Source: DAXETY01 sp051155755 (GTDB lineage Bacteria; Desulfobacterota; Desulfobacteria; Desulfobacterales; SG8-13). Taken from it: 64,000 nt of DNA. Shown one piece after another: positions 54,633-63,400 of the stretch. The stretch spans positions 25,059 through 89,058 of the forward strand of contig DAXETY010000010.1 of the NCBI GenBank assembly GCA_051155755.1, written 5' to 3'. Both the position numbers and the translations under genes were made by a program. Under the pieces are notes generated by a model, which saw nothing but the letters and a program-made list of their open reading frames with translations, had not been told where the DNA came from and ran no database searches. How positions within the stretch are numbered: the first letter of the stretch is position 1; each line of letters opens with the position of its first letter.

Positions 54633-56118
54633 CCACCTGGAAGCCCTCGACGTACTGGTTGTGGACGACGAGGAGGGCATCCGTGAAGGTTCGCAGCGCA
54701 TCCTCAAGCGGATCGGGTTCGAAGTCCAGACCGCCGAACGGGGGGACCAAGCCCTGAAAATCGTCGAACAGCGCCACCCCGCCATCGTGCTGCTGGATTT
54801 GAAAATGCCCGGTCTGGACGGCATGGAAGTACTGGGGCGCATCAAAAATATCGATGCCGAAATCCAGGTGATCGTCATTACGGGCTATGCCACGGTGGAA
54901 ACGGCCATCGAGGCGATGAAAGAGGGGGCCTACGACTTCATCCCCAAGCCGTTTGAACCCGACCAGCTGCGTATCGTCGTCAACCGCGCGGCCGAAAAGA
55001 TACGTCTGACCCGTGAAGCCGCCCAGTTGGAACGGGAGCGCGCCCGCACGCTGTCGGATCTGGGAGCGGAGAAAAGCCGGGTCCGCACCATCGTCGAATC
55101 CCTGCCGGACGGCGTGCTGGTGACCAATGCCGCCGGCCGGGTGGTGCTGGTCAATCCGGCCTGCCGCCGCATGCTGAACCTGGACTCGAAGGCCGGCAGC
55201 GGCGAACCGGTTGAAGATACCATCCCGGACGAATCGCTTTGCCGGCTGGTACGGGAAATTTCCCGCGGCTGTCATGTCGATTACGGAGACATTCCCGCTC
55301 AGGAATTTTCACTGCCCAACGAGACCTACCTCCGGGCCCGGGCTCAGCCGGTGCTCGGCGACCGCAAGGAATGCCTCGGCACGGTGGTCAATTTCGTGGA
55401 CATTACGACCATGAAGGTCCTCGACCGCCTCAAATCGGAATTCGTTGCCAAAGTGTCCCACGAGCTGCGATCCCCGCTGTCCACCATCCACGAGCAGCTG
55501 GCGGTGGTGATCCGGGATCTGGTGGAATCCGCCCCGCAGCAGGATCACCACCTCCTGACCCGGGCCCAGGAACGAACCCGGGGGCTGATCTCCCTGATCG
55601 GGGATCTGCTCGACCTTTCCCGCATCGAGGAGGGACTGATCTGCCGCGAGCCGCAGCCGGTCCAGATCGGAGAACTGCTGCAGCGCATCATCGAATACGT
55701 CGGCGAGCAGGCCCGCGCCAAAAACCAGGCGCTTTCGCTGCAGCTGGCCGAAGATCCGCTGCCGCGCATGAACGCCGATCCGGTGGCGCTGGAAAGTGTT
55801 TTCGGCAACCTGATCACCAATGCCGTCAAATACACGCCGGAAGGCGGAAATATACGGGTGGAAGCGGACCGGGCCGGCATCAACGTGCGCGTGCGTGTGA
55901 TCGACAACGGCTTCGGTATCGCCGAAAAATACCTGGACAAAATTTTCGAGCGGTTCTATCGGGTCAAAGACGACAATACCCGCTACATCACCGGAACGGG
56001 GCTGGGCCTGCCCATCGTCAAGGGTCTGGTGGATTCCATGGGCGGCATCCTGGAGGTGGAAAGCACCCCCGGCGAGGGTTCGACCTTTACGGTGCTGCTG
56101 CCCACAGATGCCCGCTGA
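54622..56118 (+). CDS. Receiver-PAS-histidine kinase hybrid protein
   Basis: 498 aa from the ATG at 54622 behind GGAGGT. An N-terminal receiver domain has the phospho-Asp in VLLDLKMPGLDGMEVL and Lys in FIPKPFEP. A coiled coil (EAAQLERERARTLSDLGAEK) leads to a PAS domain (SLPDGVLVTNAAGRVVLVNP), HisKA with FVAKVSHELRSPLSTIHEQL and HATPase with DNGFGIAEKYLDKIFERFYR and GTGLGLPIV. No DNA-binding output is present, so it probably receives phosphate from the upstream kinase and relays it to another receiver. Confidence 0.9.
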   Translation: MVNDHLEALDVLVVDDEEGIREGSQRILKRIGFEVQTAERGDQALKIVEQRHPAIVLLDLKMPGLDGMEVLGRIKNIDAEIQVIVITGYATVETAIEAMKEGAYDFIPKPFEPDQLRIVVNRAAEKIRLTREAAQLERERARTLSDLGAEKSRVRTIVESLPDGVLVTNAAGRVVLVNPACRRMLNLDSKAGSGEPVEDTIPDESLCRLVREISRGCHVDYGDIPAQEFSLPNETYLRARAQPVLGDRKECLGTVVNFVDITTMKVLDRLKSEFVAKVSHELRSPLSTIHEQLAVVIRDLVESAPQQDHHLLTRAQERTRGLISLIGDLLDLSRIEEGLICREPQPVQIGELLQRIIEYVGEQARAKNQALSLQLAEDPLPRMNADPVALESVFGNLITNAVKYTPEGGNIRVEADRAGINVRVRVIDNGFGIAEKYLDKIFERFYRVKDDNTRYITGTGLGLPIVKGLVDSMGGILEVESTPGEGSTFTVLLPTDAR

Positions 56119-56178
56119 ACACGGGCTTGGCAAATCAAAACGCGCTGAGACGGCGAAGATGCTGAATGGATGGTGCTT

Positions 56179-56673
56179 ATGAAAAAATTCTTATGGGTTG
56201 CGATTGCCGGATTCCTGGCCGTTCACTGCGCAGCGGATCGGCCGTTGATCTATGGTACGAACTACGACTACGACGAAACGGTAAACTTCTCCGGCCTGGT
56301 GCGCTACCGCTGGGAACCGCTTCCGAAAACCTCCGTCGTCGACCCGCTGAACGTAAAGCGGATCAAGCGCGTCGCCGATGACATCCTGCAGTCCAAAGGA
56401 CGCATGGAGGTGCAGGATCGTCCGGATTTTGTCATCGCAACCCTGGCCGTGACCTCGAGCCGAATCGACAACACCGGCGGTTTCGACGAATACGGTCTAT
56501 ACAAGGAAGGCCGTCTGCGCCTGTCTTTTCTGGATCCGGAAAATGGTGAGATTCTTTGGTGGGGAGAAACCCGCCTGCGACTGCAACCGGGTCTGCAACC
56601 TCAGGAAAAAGACCGGCGCATCTTCGATGCGGTCGCGGAAATCCTTCAGCATTTTCCGCCGACGGCTTCCTGA
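56179..56673 (+). CDS. DUF4136 domain envelope protein
   Basis: 164 aa from the ATG at 56179 (an ATG three codons earlier is possible). A short hydrophobic signal ends near VHCAAD, possibly a non-canonical lipobox. The DUF4136 fold shows as YDETVNFSGLVRYRWEP at the start, RPDFVIATLAVTSSRI in the middle and GEILWWGETRLRL near the end. Such small proteins are typically periplasmic or outer-membrane lipoproteins without a known function. It follows the hybrid kinase by 60 bases. Confidence 0.82.
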   Translation: MKKFLWVAIAGFLAVHCAADRPLIYGTNYDYDETVNFSGLVRYRWEPLPKTSVVDPLNVKRIKRVADDILQSKGRMEVQDRPDFVIATLAVTSSRIDNTGGFDEYGLYKEGRLRLSFLDPENGEILWWGETRLRLQPGLQPQEKDRRIFDAVAEILQHFPPTAS

Positions 56674-56704
56674 ATTCACCCTGATTTGATGAAATCGTTA
56701 CATG

Positions 56705-56852
56705 CAAGGAACTTTCCCCCGGCAAGGGGCCGGTACAATACCCCGCCTTACTATGAGGGATGCGACGCCGCCAGGATGGCTGTAGAAGGGCCGGCCACCG
56801 CGCCGGCCGGTTCCCCCCTTGCGGGAACCCCATTCCGGGATAAGTTCCTTTG
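56705..56852. repeat. Palindromic element with inverted ends and internal hairpins
   Basis: CAAGGAACTT at the left and AAGTTCCTTTG at the right are inverted repeats. Inside, GGCCGGC/GCCGGCC and GGTTCCC/GGGAACC form two more stems. It fills the space between the converging DUF4136 and AroE-like genes and may double as a bidirectional terminator. Confidence 0.65.
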
Positions 56853-56855
56853 AAT

Positions 56856-57680
56856 TTAGGCATCCATACCGTTCTTCAGCGCCCTTAAAAATTCTTCGGG
56901 CGGCACCTGCAGGCCGGTCCAGAGCGCAAAGGTACGCCGGGCCTGGTATGCCAGTGCGGAGAGGCCGTCCACGAAGGCAATCTGGCGATCGGCGGCCAGC
57001 ATCTGCCAGAAGTTTTCCCGACGGCCGTAATTCAGATCGAACACCAGCCTGCATTCGGGCAGTTGAAGCTGCCGTGCCAGGGCGGCCATTGCGGGAGATT
57101 CGTCCGGGCTGGAAACCGAGGTGGCGTTGACGACGATGTCCACCGGCCATGGACGATCCGCCAGGGAATCGATGGCCACCGGTTCACCGCTGAAACTGGT
57201 CACCAGCTTTGCGGCCTTATCCCGGCTGCGCCCGGCCACGAAAATCCTCGCCGCCCGCAGCCAGTTCAGCACAAACACCACCGCCCGTCCCACGCCGCCG
57301 GTGCCCAATACCAGGGCGCTGCAGCCGTCCACTTCGAATCCGGCCTCTCCGAGGGCGTCCATGATGCCGATGGCATTGGTGTTGTATCCCTTGAATCGGT
57401 CTCCATCCCGGACGATGGTGTTGACCGACCCGATGATGTTGGCACCCTCCGAAAGGCAGTCCATGAACGGCACGACCGCCTCCTTGTAAGGAACGGTCAC
57501 GTTCGCACCGGCGATGTTGAGCACCCGCATGCCATCCAGCGCCCGGCCCAGGTCCTTGGGCCGAACGGTGAACGGCACGTAGGTGGCCCGGATGCCCTGG
57601 CTTTTCATCACCGTGGAGAAAATCGACGGTGACCGCAGGTTGGGGGCCCGCTCGTCGCTGAGGATGCAGTAGACCTTCAT
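56856..57680 (-). CDS. Shikimate dehydrogenase-like protein with altered active site
   Basis: 274 aa. AroE fold with NVTVPYKE (catalytic-type Lys66), the dinucleotide loop LVLGTGGVGRAVVFVL and DIVVNATSVSSPDESPA. Two conserved shikimate contacts are changed: the Asp of the NTD motif is Asn102 (GYNTNAIG), and the N-terminal SXS motif reads LRS, missing the first Ser. It may therefore act on another substrate. The gene's 5' end is adjacent to a heptamer array; it is 129 bases downstream of the response regulator and on the same strand. A second canonical aroE elsewhere would support neofunctionalisation. Confidence 0.82.
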   Translation of the reverse strand: MKVYCILSDERAPNLRSPSIFSTVMKSQGIRATYVPFTVRPKDLGRALDGMRVLNIAGANVTVPYKEAVVPFMDCLSEGANIIGSVNTIVRDGDRFKGYNTNAIGIMDALGEAGFEVDGCSALVLGTGGVGRAVVFVLNWLRAARIFVAGRSRDKAAKLVTSFSGEPVAIDSLADRPWPVDIVVNATSVSSPDESPAMAALARQLQLPECRLVFDLNYGRRENFWQMLAADRQIAFVDGLSALAYQARRTFALWTGLQVPPEEFLRALKNGMDA

Positions 57681-57682
57681 GA

Positions 57683-57738
57683 GGGTTACGGGTTGCGGGT
57701 TGCGCGTTACGGGTTGCGGGTTGCGGGTTGCGCGTTAC
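57683..57738 (-). repeat. Heptamer tandem array (8 units) at the 5' end of the AroE-like gene
   Basis: On the plus strand the units are GGGTTAC, GGGTTGC (x2), GCGTTAC, GGGTTGC (x3), GCGTTAC in strict 7-base register. The array ends two bases before the AroE-like start codon, where a ribosome site is expected; none is seen. Confidence 0.8.
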
Positions 57739-57812
57739 ACCCGAGCGGTGCAATTCAGGTCCGCCGGCGGCCGCACGCCGCCGGCGTTGTCGACCTGCGC
57801 CGGCGCACCTCC

Positions 57813-58202
57813 TTACACCGCCAGCAAACGCTTGATGCTGCGGGTGATCTCCTCGGCCGACGCCGGCTTGGCAATGTAGTCATCGGCCTCGGTGGCCATG
57901 CCGTCGGCATGGGTATACCGGGTGGAGGTCACGTGCGAAGCCACCGCGGTCAGCAAAATGATCGGGATGTCGCACAGGCTGTCGTTTCCTTTGAGTTCCT
58001 TGCAGACCGCGTAACCGTCTTTTTCCGGCATCATCACGTCCAGCACGATGGCATCCGGCCGGTTGGCCTGCACTTTCTCCAGCCCCTCCACGCCGTTGTA
58101 GGCCACCTCCACCAGGAAGCCTTCCTTCTCCAGGTTTCCCTGCACCAGGGAAGCGAAATCGGGCTCGTCGTCGACGACCAGGATTCGTTTCTGCATTGTC
58201 AT
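57813..58202 (-). CDS. Single-domain response regulator
   Basis: 129 aa receiver only: RILVVDDEPDFASLVQGNL, phospho-Asp in AIVLDVMMPEKDGYAV, switch Thr in LLTAVASHV and Lys in DDYIAKPAS. No output domain. It could serve as the relay for the two sensor kinases encoded 2 kb away, or respond to the redox complex encoded downstream of it in the opposite sense (it is transcribed after metF on the same strand, 90 bases apart). Confidence 0.9.
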   Translation of the reverse strand: MTMQKRILVVDDEPDFASLVQGNLEKEGFLVEVAYNGVEGLEKVQANRPDAIVLDVMMPEKDGYAVCKELKGNDSLCDIPIILLTAVASHVTSTRYTHADGMATEADDYIAKPASAEEITRSIKRLLAV

Positions 58203-58292
58203 GATATACCTCCCTTTCTGCGTTGTTTCAGAAGGTTCGTTCGGTCCGATCGGCCGGCATGACCATTCGGAGATTCCACCGACCGAACCGAT

Positions 58293-59228
58293 TCAATTGA
58301 CTTCGGGCCGCGGATAAAGACCGGCGGCTTCGACGATCTCCGGAACTTTCTCTTCCCATTCGATGGCCATGATGTGAAACCCGGCCAGTCCCTCGACCTC
58401 CTTGAGCCGCTGGACGGCTTCCACGCAAATTTTGATTCCCTCTTCGGCCTGTTTTTCCTTGGGAGTGTCACCCAGGCGCTTGACGATCTCGTCGGGTACG
58501 TCCATGCCCGGCACCCGGTTTTTCATGTAGCGGGCCATTCCCACCGACTTCATGGGCGTGAGTCCGGCCAGAATGTAAACCTTTTCCGTCAGGCCCCGAT
58601 CCCGGGCCCTGGCGATCCAGTCCTCGAACTTGTCGAGATTGTAAATGCACTGGGTTTGAATGAACTCGGCGCCGGCGGCTACTTTTTTGGCCAGGCGGGG
58701 TACCCGGATTTCGTAGGGGTCGGCGAACGGATTGGCGGCCGCACCGGCGAACATCTTCGGCGGTCGCTTGATTTCGTCACCGCCCAGAAACTTGCCCTCG
58801 TCGCACATGCACCGCACGGTCTGAAGCAACTGCATCGAATCCACGTCGTGCACGTTCTGGCCCTGGGCACAGTCGCCGAAACTCTGGTGATCGCCGGAAA
58901 GACACAGAATGTTGTGAATGTCGAAGGATGCCGCCCCCAGAATGTCGCTCTGCAAAGCGATGCGATTGCGGTCGCGCGTGACCATCTGCAGGATCGGCTC
59001 GAGGCCGGCCAGCCGCAGGTGAATGCAGGATGCCAGACTGCACAGGCGCGTCATGGAGGTCTGGTTGTCGGTCACGTTGATGGCATCCACGTGATTTTTG
59101 ATCATCTCGGCTTTTTTACGAATCACCTCCGGGTCGCTGCCCCGGGGGGGGCCACACTCGGAGGTGACCGCCAGATGACCGGCGGCAAGGATTTTTTCCA
59201 GTTTGCTCGGTGTCCTGACTGCTTTCAT
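58293..59228 (-). CDS. metF: Methylene-tetrahydrofolate reductase
   Basis: 311 aa from the ATG at 59228, overlapping the metV stop by four bases. The flavin barrel of MetF is seen in HLAVTSECGPPRGSDPEVIR, HVDAINVTDNQTSMTRLCSL, LEPILQMVTRDRNRIALQSD and GAEFIQTQCIYNLDKFEDWI. In Wood-Ljungdahl organisms it interconverts methylene- and methyl-tetrahydrofolate. Together with MetV and the Hdr/MvhD proteins encoded upstream it resembles the acetogen type that links to electron bifurcation. Confidence 0.93.
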   Translation of the reverse strand: MKAVRTPSKLEKILAAGHLAVTSECGPPRGSDPEVIRKKAEMIKNHVDAINVTDNQTSMTRLCSLASCIHLRLAGLEPILQMVTRDRNRIALQSDILGAASFDIHNILCLSGDHQSFGDCAQGQNVHDVDSMQLLQTVRCMCDEGKFLGGDEIKRPPKMFAGAAANPFADPYEIRVPRLAKKVAAGAEFIQTQCIYNLDKFEDWIARARDRGLTEKVYILAGLTPMKSVGMARYMKNRVPGMDVPDEIVKRLGDTPKEKQAEEGIKICVEAVQRLKEVEGLAGFHIMAIEWEEKVPEIVEAAGLYPRPEVN

Positions 59229-59893
59229 AGCTTCAAATCCTCCCTGACGACCTTGCGCGGTCCGCCGGACCGTTCGGTGGACCAGTCTTTGATGGACATG
59301 ATTTTTTCGTAATCCTCCAGGCGTCCCAGAGATTTGAGGCGATCGACGATCAACTGCCATCCGCAATCCAGGTCTTTGTTGACCTCGCACTTGCCGCTGG
59401 CGGAACCGCCGCAGGGCCCGTTGAAGATCCGCTTGGCACAGCGCGACACCGGGCAGATGCCGCCGGTTTGCGCCAGAATGCACTGTCCGCAGCCCTGGCA
59501 GCGCTCGGACCACACCCCGCGGGACTCGTTGGCGCCCATAAACAGGGTGTTAACCCCCGGATACACCGGCATGCTGCGGTATTTCTCGGCGGTAAACTGC
59601 ACCCCGACGCCGCAGGCGATCGACACCACGGCATCGTAGTTGTCGATGACGTCGCGAATCTCTTCCAGGTATTCGTGATCACACTGGCGCTCCAGGGTTC
59701 GCTCGCTGAAAGTTTTTTCGTTGCCCTCCTTGGCGAAGTACATCCGCAGCGCCGAGGCCAGCATTCCGACTTCTTTCTTTCCGCCGACCTCGCAGACCGT
59801 TACGCATTCGTTGCAGCCCAGGATCAGGACGTGATCATGATCCTTTACGGTTTCGATGATTTCCTCGATAGGTTTCTTGTCGGCGACAATCAT
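59225..59893 (-). CDS. metV: MetV, zinc/Fe-S partner of methylene-tetrahydrofolate reductase
   Basis: 222 aa. N-terminal ILGCNECVTVCEVGGKKEV, then CDHEYLEEIRDVIDNYDAVV and the cysteine-rich C-terminal domain (CQGCGQCILAQTGGICPVSR, AKRIFNGPCGGSASGKCEV). MetV homologues, described in acetogens, carry Fe-S or zinc sites and are required for MetF activity. It overlaps metF by four bases and follows mvhD by 59 bases. Confidence 0.9.
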   Translation of the reverse strand: MIVADKKPIEEIIETVKDHDHVLILGCNECVTVCEVGGKKEVGMLASALRMYFAKEGNEKTFSERTLERQCDHEYLEEIRDVIDNYDAVVSIACGVGVQFTAEKYRSMPVYPGVNTLFMGANESRGVWSERCQGCGQCILAQTGGICPVSRCAKRIFNGPCGGSASGKCEVNKDLDCGWQLIVDRLKSLGRLEDYEKIMSIKDWSTERSGGPRKVVREDLKL

Positions 59894-59952
59894 GGATTTT
59901 CATCCTCCTTCAAAAGGGTTTCGACAGCACCCGCCTGGCTTGCGGATCCATA

Positions 59953-60420
59953 TCAGCGCACAGCCGCCGACTCCGAGTCAGTTGCAGGGGCTTTCTTTTT
60001 TCTGCGGGCCTGCCGGATCGGGTTCATCCCGGCGGCAAGGACCGCTGCGTGCATCTCCTCGGCATACTTCACGAACAGGGGACCGTCGCTGGAGGACAGG
60101 TTGCACATCCGCACCCGCTCACCGCCGATGCCGATCGTGTCCAGCACCGCTGCGGCCTGGGCCACACGCTTGGCGGCCCGAAAGTTGCCGCTGTTGAAAT
60201 GGCAGTCGCCCTCCCGGCACCCGACCACGTAGACCCCGTCGGCGCCCTTTTCGAAGGCCCGCAGAATGTGCAGGGTGTCGACCTTGCCGGTGCAGGGCAC
60301 CCGGATGATCCGAATCGAAGTCGGGTAGCTCAGCCGCATCGAACCTGCCAGGTCCGCAGCCGTGTACCCTCAGTAATTGCAGCAGAACGCAATGATAATG
60401 GGATCAAATTCCTGGCTCAT
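59953..60420 (-). CDS. mvhD: MvhD-type [2Fe-2S] electron-transfer subunit, selenoprotein with in-frame TGA
   Basis: 155 residues from the ATG at 60420. The frame is interrupted at codon 17 by TGA (60370-60372), after IAFCCNY and before GYTAADLAGSMRLSYP. MvhD/FlpD proteins typically read FCCNWC or FCCNWU followed by an AGADLAG motif, so TGA at exactly the fifth-ligand position is best read as selenocysteine. A SECIS-like hairpin follows. The rest (RVPCTGKVDTLHILRAFEKG, VVGCREGDCHFNSGN) is family-standard. The gene start overlaps the HdrA stop by four bases. A simple stop-codon reading would leave a 16-residue fragment. Confidence 0.88.
60341..60372 (-). promoter_or_regulatory. SECIS-like hairpin following the mvhD TGA
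   Basis: On the minus strand, 14 nt after TGA, GGACCT-GGC-AGGTTC forms a 6-bp stem (one G-U pair). The apical loop starts with GG about 20 nt after the TGA, matching the rule for bacterial SECIS loops. Confidence 0.55.
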
Positions 60421-63400
60421 AGCACTTCCTCCAGAAGCGATTCGACCTTGCACAGAATCTGGTCGTCCTCGTACCAGTTGAGCTCGATGGCCTTGGCCGG
60501 ACATTCGCCGGCACAGATTCCGCAGCCGTGGCACAGGGCCGCGTCGATCTCGCTGACGCCGTCGGCGTTGATCCGCGGCACCTGGTAGGGGCAGGCGCGC
60601 ACGCAGATCAGGCAGGCCGCGCAAAGCTCGGATTGCACCCGGGCGGTGACTGCCGAGAGTTTGAGCCGCCGCTGGGCCAGAAACGTCGTGGCGCGGGCGA
60701 CCGATGCATAGGCCTGGGCGATGCTTTCTGACAACAGCTGGGGACTGTGGGCGGTGCCGCACAGGAAGATGCCGTCGGTGGCCATGTCCACCGGCCGCAG
60801 CTTCACGTGGGCCTCCATGAAATGGCCTTCGCTCGTGCGCGCCAGCTTGACGATGGAGGCCAGCTCTTCGGTGTCGGAAGGAACCATACCGGCGCTGAGT
60901 GCCAGCAGGTCGGCCTCCACCTCCAGCAGGCGGCCCAGTACGTGATCGCGAAAGGTCACCCGCACGGCGTCTTCGCCGGTCTGCACCCGGGGCGGCTGAT
61001 CGGTCGTGTAGCGCACAAAGATCACCCCGCGCTCCCGGGCCTGGCGGTAATAGTCCTCCAGGCGTCCATAGGTGCGAATGTCCCGGTAGAGCACGAAGAC
61101 CTGGGCCTCGGGGTTGAGTTGCTTGATTTTCAGGGCGTTTTTGATCGCACTCTGACAGCAGATACGCGAGCAGTTGGGATTTTCGTCGTTGCGGGAGCCC
61201 ACGCACTGGATCATGACCACCTGCTGCAGTTCGGCGGCACCGGCGTCTTCTAGGCGGCCGGCCAGCTCCACCTGGGTGAGCACCCGGTCGCTCTGTCCGT
61301 AGCCGTATTCTTTCGGTCGGTATTCTTCGGCCCCGGTGGCCAGGATCATCACCCCGTGGTTGATTTTGCGTTCGTACATGCCCGGCCCCACCAGCACCTC
61401 GGTGGTGAAGTTACCCTTGAAGCCCGAAAAACCGACCACCAGCGAGCGGGTGAGCACCTGGATTTGCGGGTGCTCGCTGACCCGGGCCATCAGCTTGCCG
61501 ACGAATTCCGACACGTTGGCCCCGTCGATGGTAACGGTCAGCCGACCGGCCATACCCCCGAGCCGGTCTTCTTTTTCGATCAGCACGGTTTCATAACCCT
61601 GATCGGCCAGCCCCAGGGCCGCGGTCATGCCGGCAACCCCGCCGCCGACGACCAGGGCGCGCTGGTTGACTTCGATGACTGTTTCCTGCAGGGGAGCCAG
61701 CGAAGCCGCCCGGGACACCGCCATGTGCACCAGTTCCCGGGCCTTGGCGGTTGCCTCCGCGGGCCGGTCTCCGTGAACCCAGGAATCCTGGTTGCGAATG
61801 TTGGCCATCTCCAGCAGGTACTTGTTGAGACCGATCGCCTCCAGGGTATCCATGAAGATGCCCTCGTGGGTCTTGGGGGTGCAGGCGGCCACCACCACCC
61901 GGTTGATGCGGTGCTCGGCGATGGTCTGTTTCATCTGTTCCTGGGCGTCCTGGCTGCAGGTAAACAGGTTCTGTCCGGCATACACCACCTGGGGCAAACT
62001 GCGGGCGTAGGTTTCCACCGCGGCCACGTCCACCGTCCCGGCGATGTTGACCCCGCAGTTGCAGACAAACACGCCGATCCGCGGCGCCTGCCCGGTGAGA
62101 TCGATCTCGGCGGGCAGCTGCACCTGCCGGGTGCGGGTGTTGCGGGCCTGCGCCAGCCGTCCGCCGGCCAGACAGGCGGCCGCGCTGGCCTCGGTCACCG
62201 AACCGGGAATGTCCTTGGGTTCCTGAAAGACGCCGCAGGCGAAAACGCCCGGGCGGGATGTCTCCACCGGGGCCAGCGGGCGGCTGACGGCAAAATTGTA
62301 ACCGTCCACTTCGACGCCGAGCCGCTCGGCCAGTTGCCGGGTTTCCTGCGGCACCTGCAGCCCCACCGACAGCACGACCAGGTCGAAAAATTCCTCCTGC
62401 ATCCGGCCGCTCTCGTCTGCATAGTGGATGCGCAGATCCCGGTTTTCACCGATTTCGTCGATGGTATGCACCCGTGCCTTGACGAAACGAACCCCGGCCT
62501 TGTCCCGGGCGCGCAGATAGTATTTTTCGTACTCCTTGCCGAAGGTGCGGATGTCCATGTTGAAAATCGCGCAGTCCAGCTCCTGCTCGGCGTGCTCCTT
62601 GGCGATCATGGCGTCTTTTATGGCGTACATGCAGCAGACCGACGAACAGTAGCCGTTGCCGCAGCGATTGGTGTCGCGCGACCCCACGCACTGCAGCCAG
62701 GCGATTTTTTTCGGTTCGGTGCCGTCGGAGGGTCGCTGCAGGTGCCCCATGGTGGGACCGGATGCGCTCAGAATTCTTTCGAACTCCAGGCTGGTCAGCA
62801 CGTTTGGGTTGGTGCCGTAGTGGTAAAAGGCTTCCAGTCCGGAAGGATCGTAGGGCTCGCTGCCCGGGCAAAGCACGACCGATCCGACCTCTAGGAGCCG
62901 CTCTTCGGGTTTTTCCTCGTGGATGAGTGCCTCGGCCAGGCAGGCTTCCACGCACTGGTAGCACTCGCTGCACACCGCGCAGGACAGGCAGCGCTCGCCT
63001 TCGCGGCGGGCGGCCAACTGGTCGTAGCCGAGCTGGACTTCGTTGAAATTGGCGATCCGCTCGGCCGCCGGTGCGTGGGGCATGGCGGTGCGGGGCTTTT
63101 CCTCCTGGCCTTCCAGGGGCACGTCCTTGACCCCTTCCCATTCGGTGCGGCGGCCTTCGCGCAGGTCCCGACCCTGCAGCAGCCGGTCGATGGAGATCGC
63201 CGCCTGCTTGCCGGCGCCGATGGCTTCCACCACCGTACGGGGGCCGGTCACTGCATCCCCGCCGGCGAAAATGTCCGGATCTTCGGATTGCAGGGTCACC
63301 GGATCGACCCGGACGGTCCCCCAGTCACTTAGCGTGCAGGCACACTCGTCGGTCAGGCAGGCCCAGTCGGATTCCTGTCCGATCGCCGGAATGACCGCAT

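Noticed and set aside
53121..54878. 585-codon minus-strand open frame over the sensor kinase
   Set aside because: Antisense to a well-recognised kinase; composition unlike real proteins.
60370..61206. Separate gene ending at the TGA at 60370
   Set aside because: It is a shadow frame across hdrA; its final residues are the true start of MvhD and continue through the TGA as selenocysteine.
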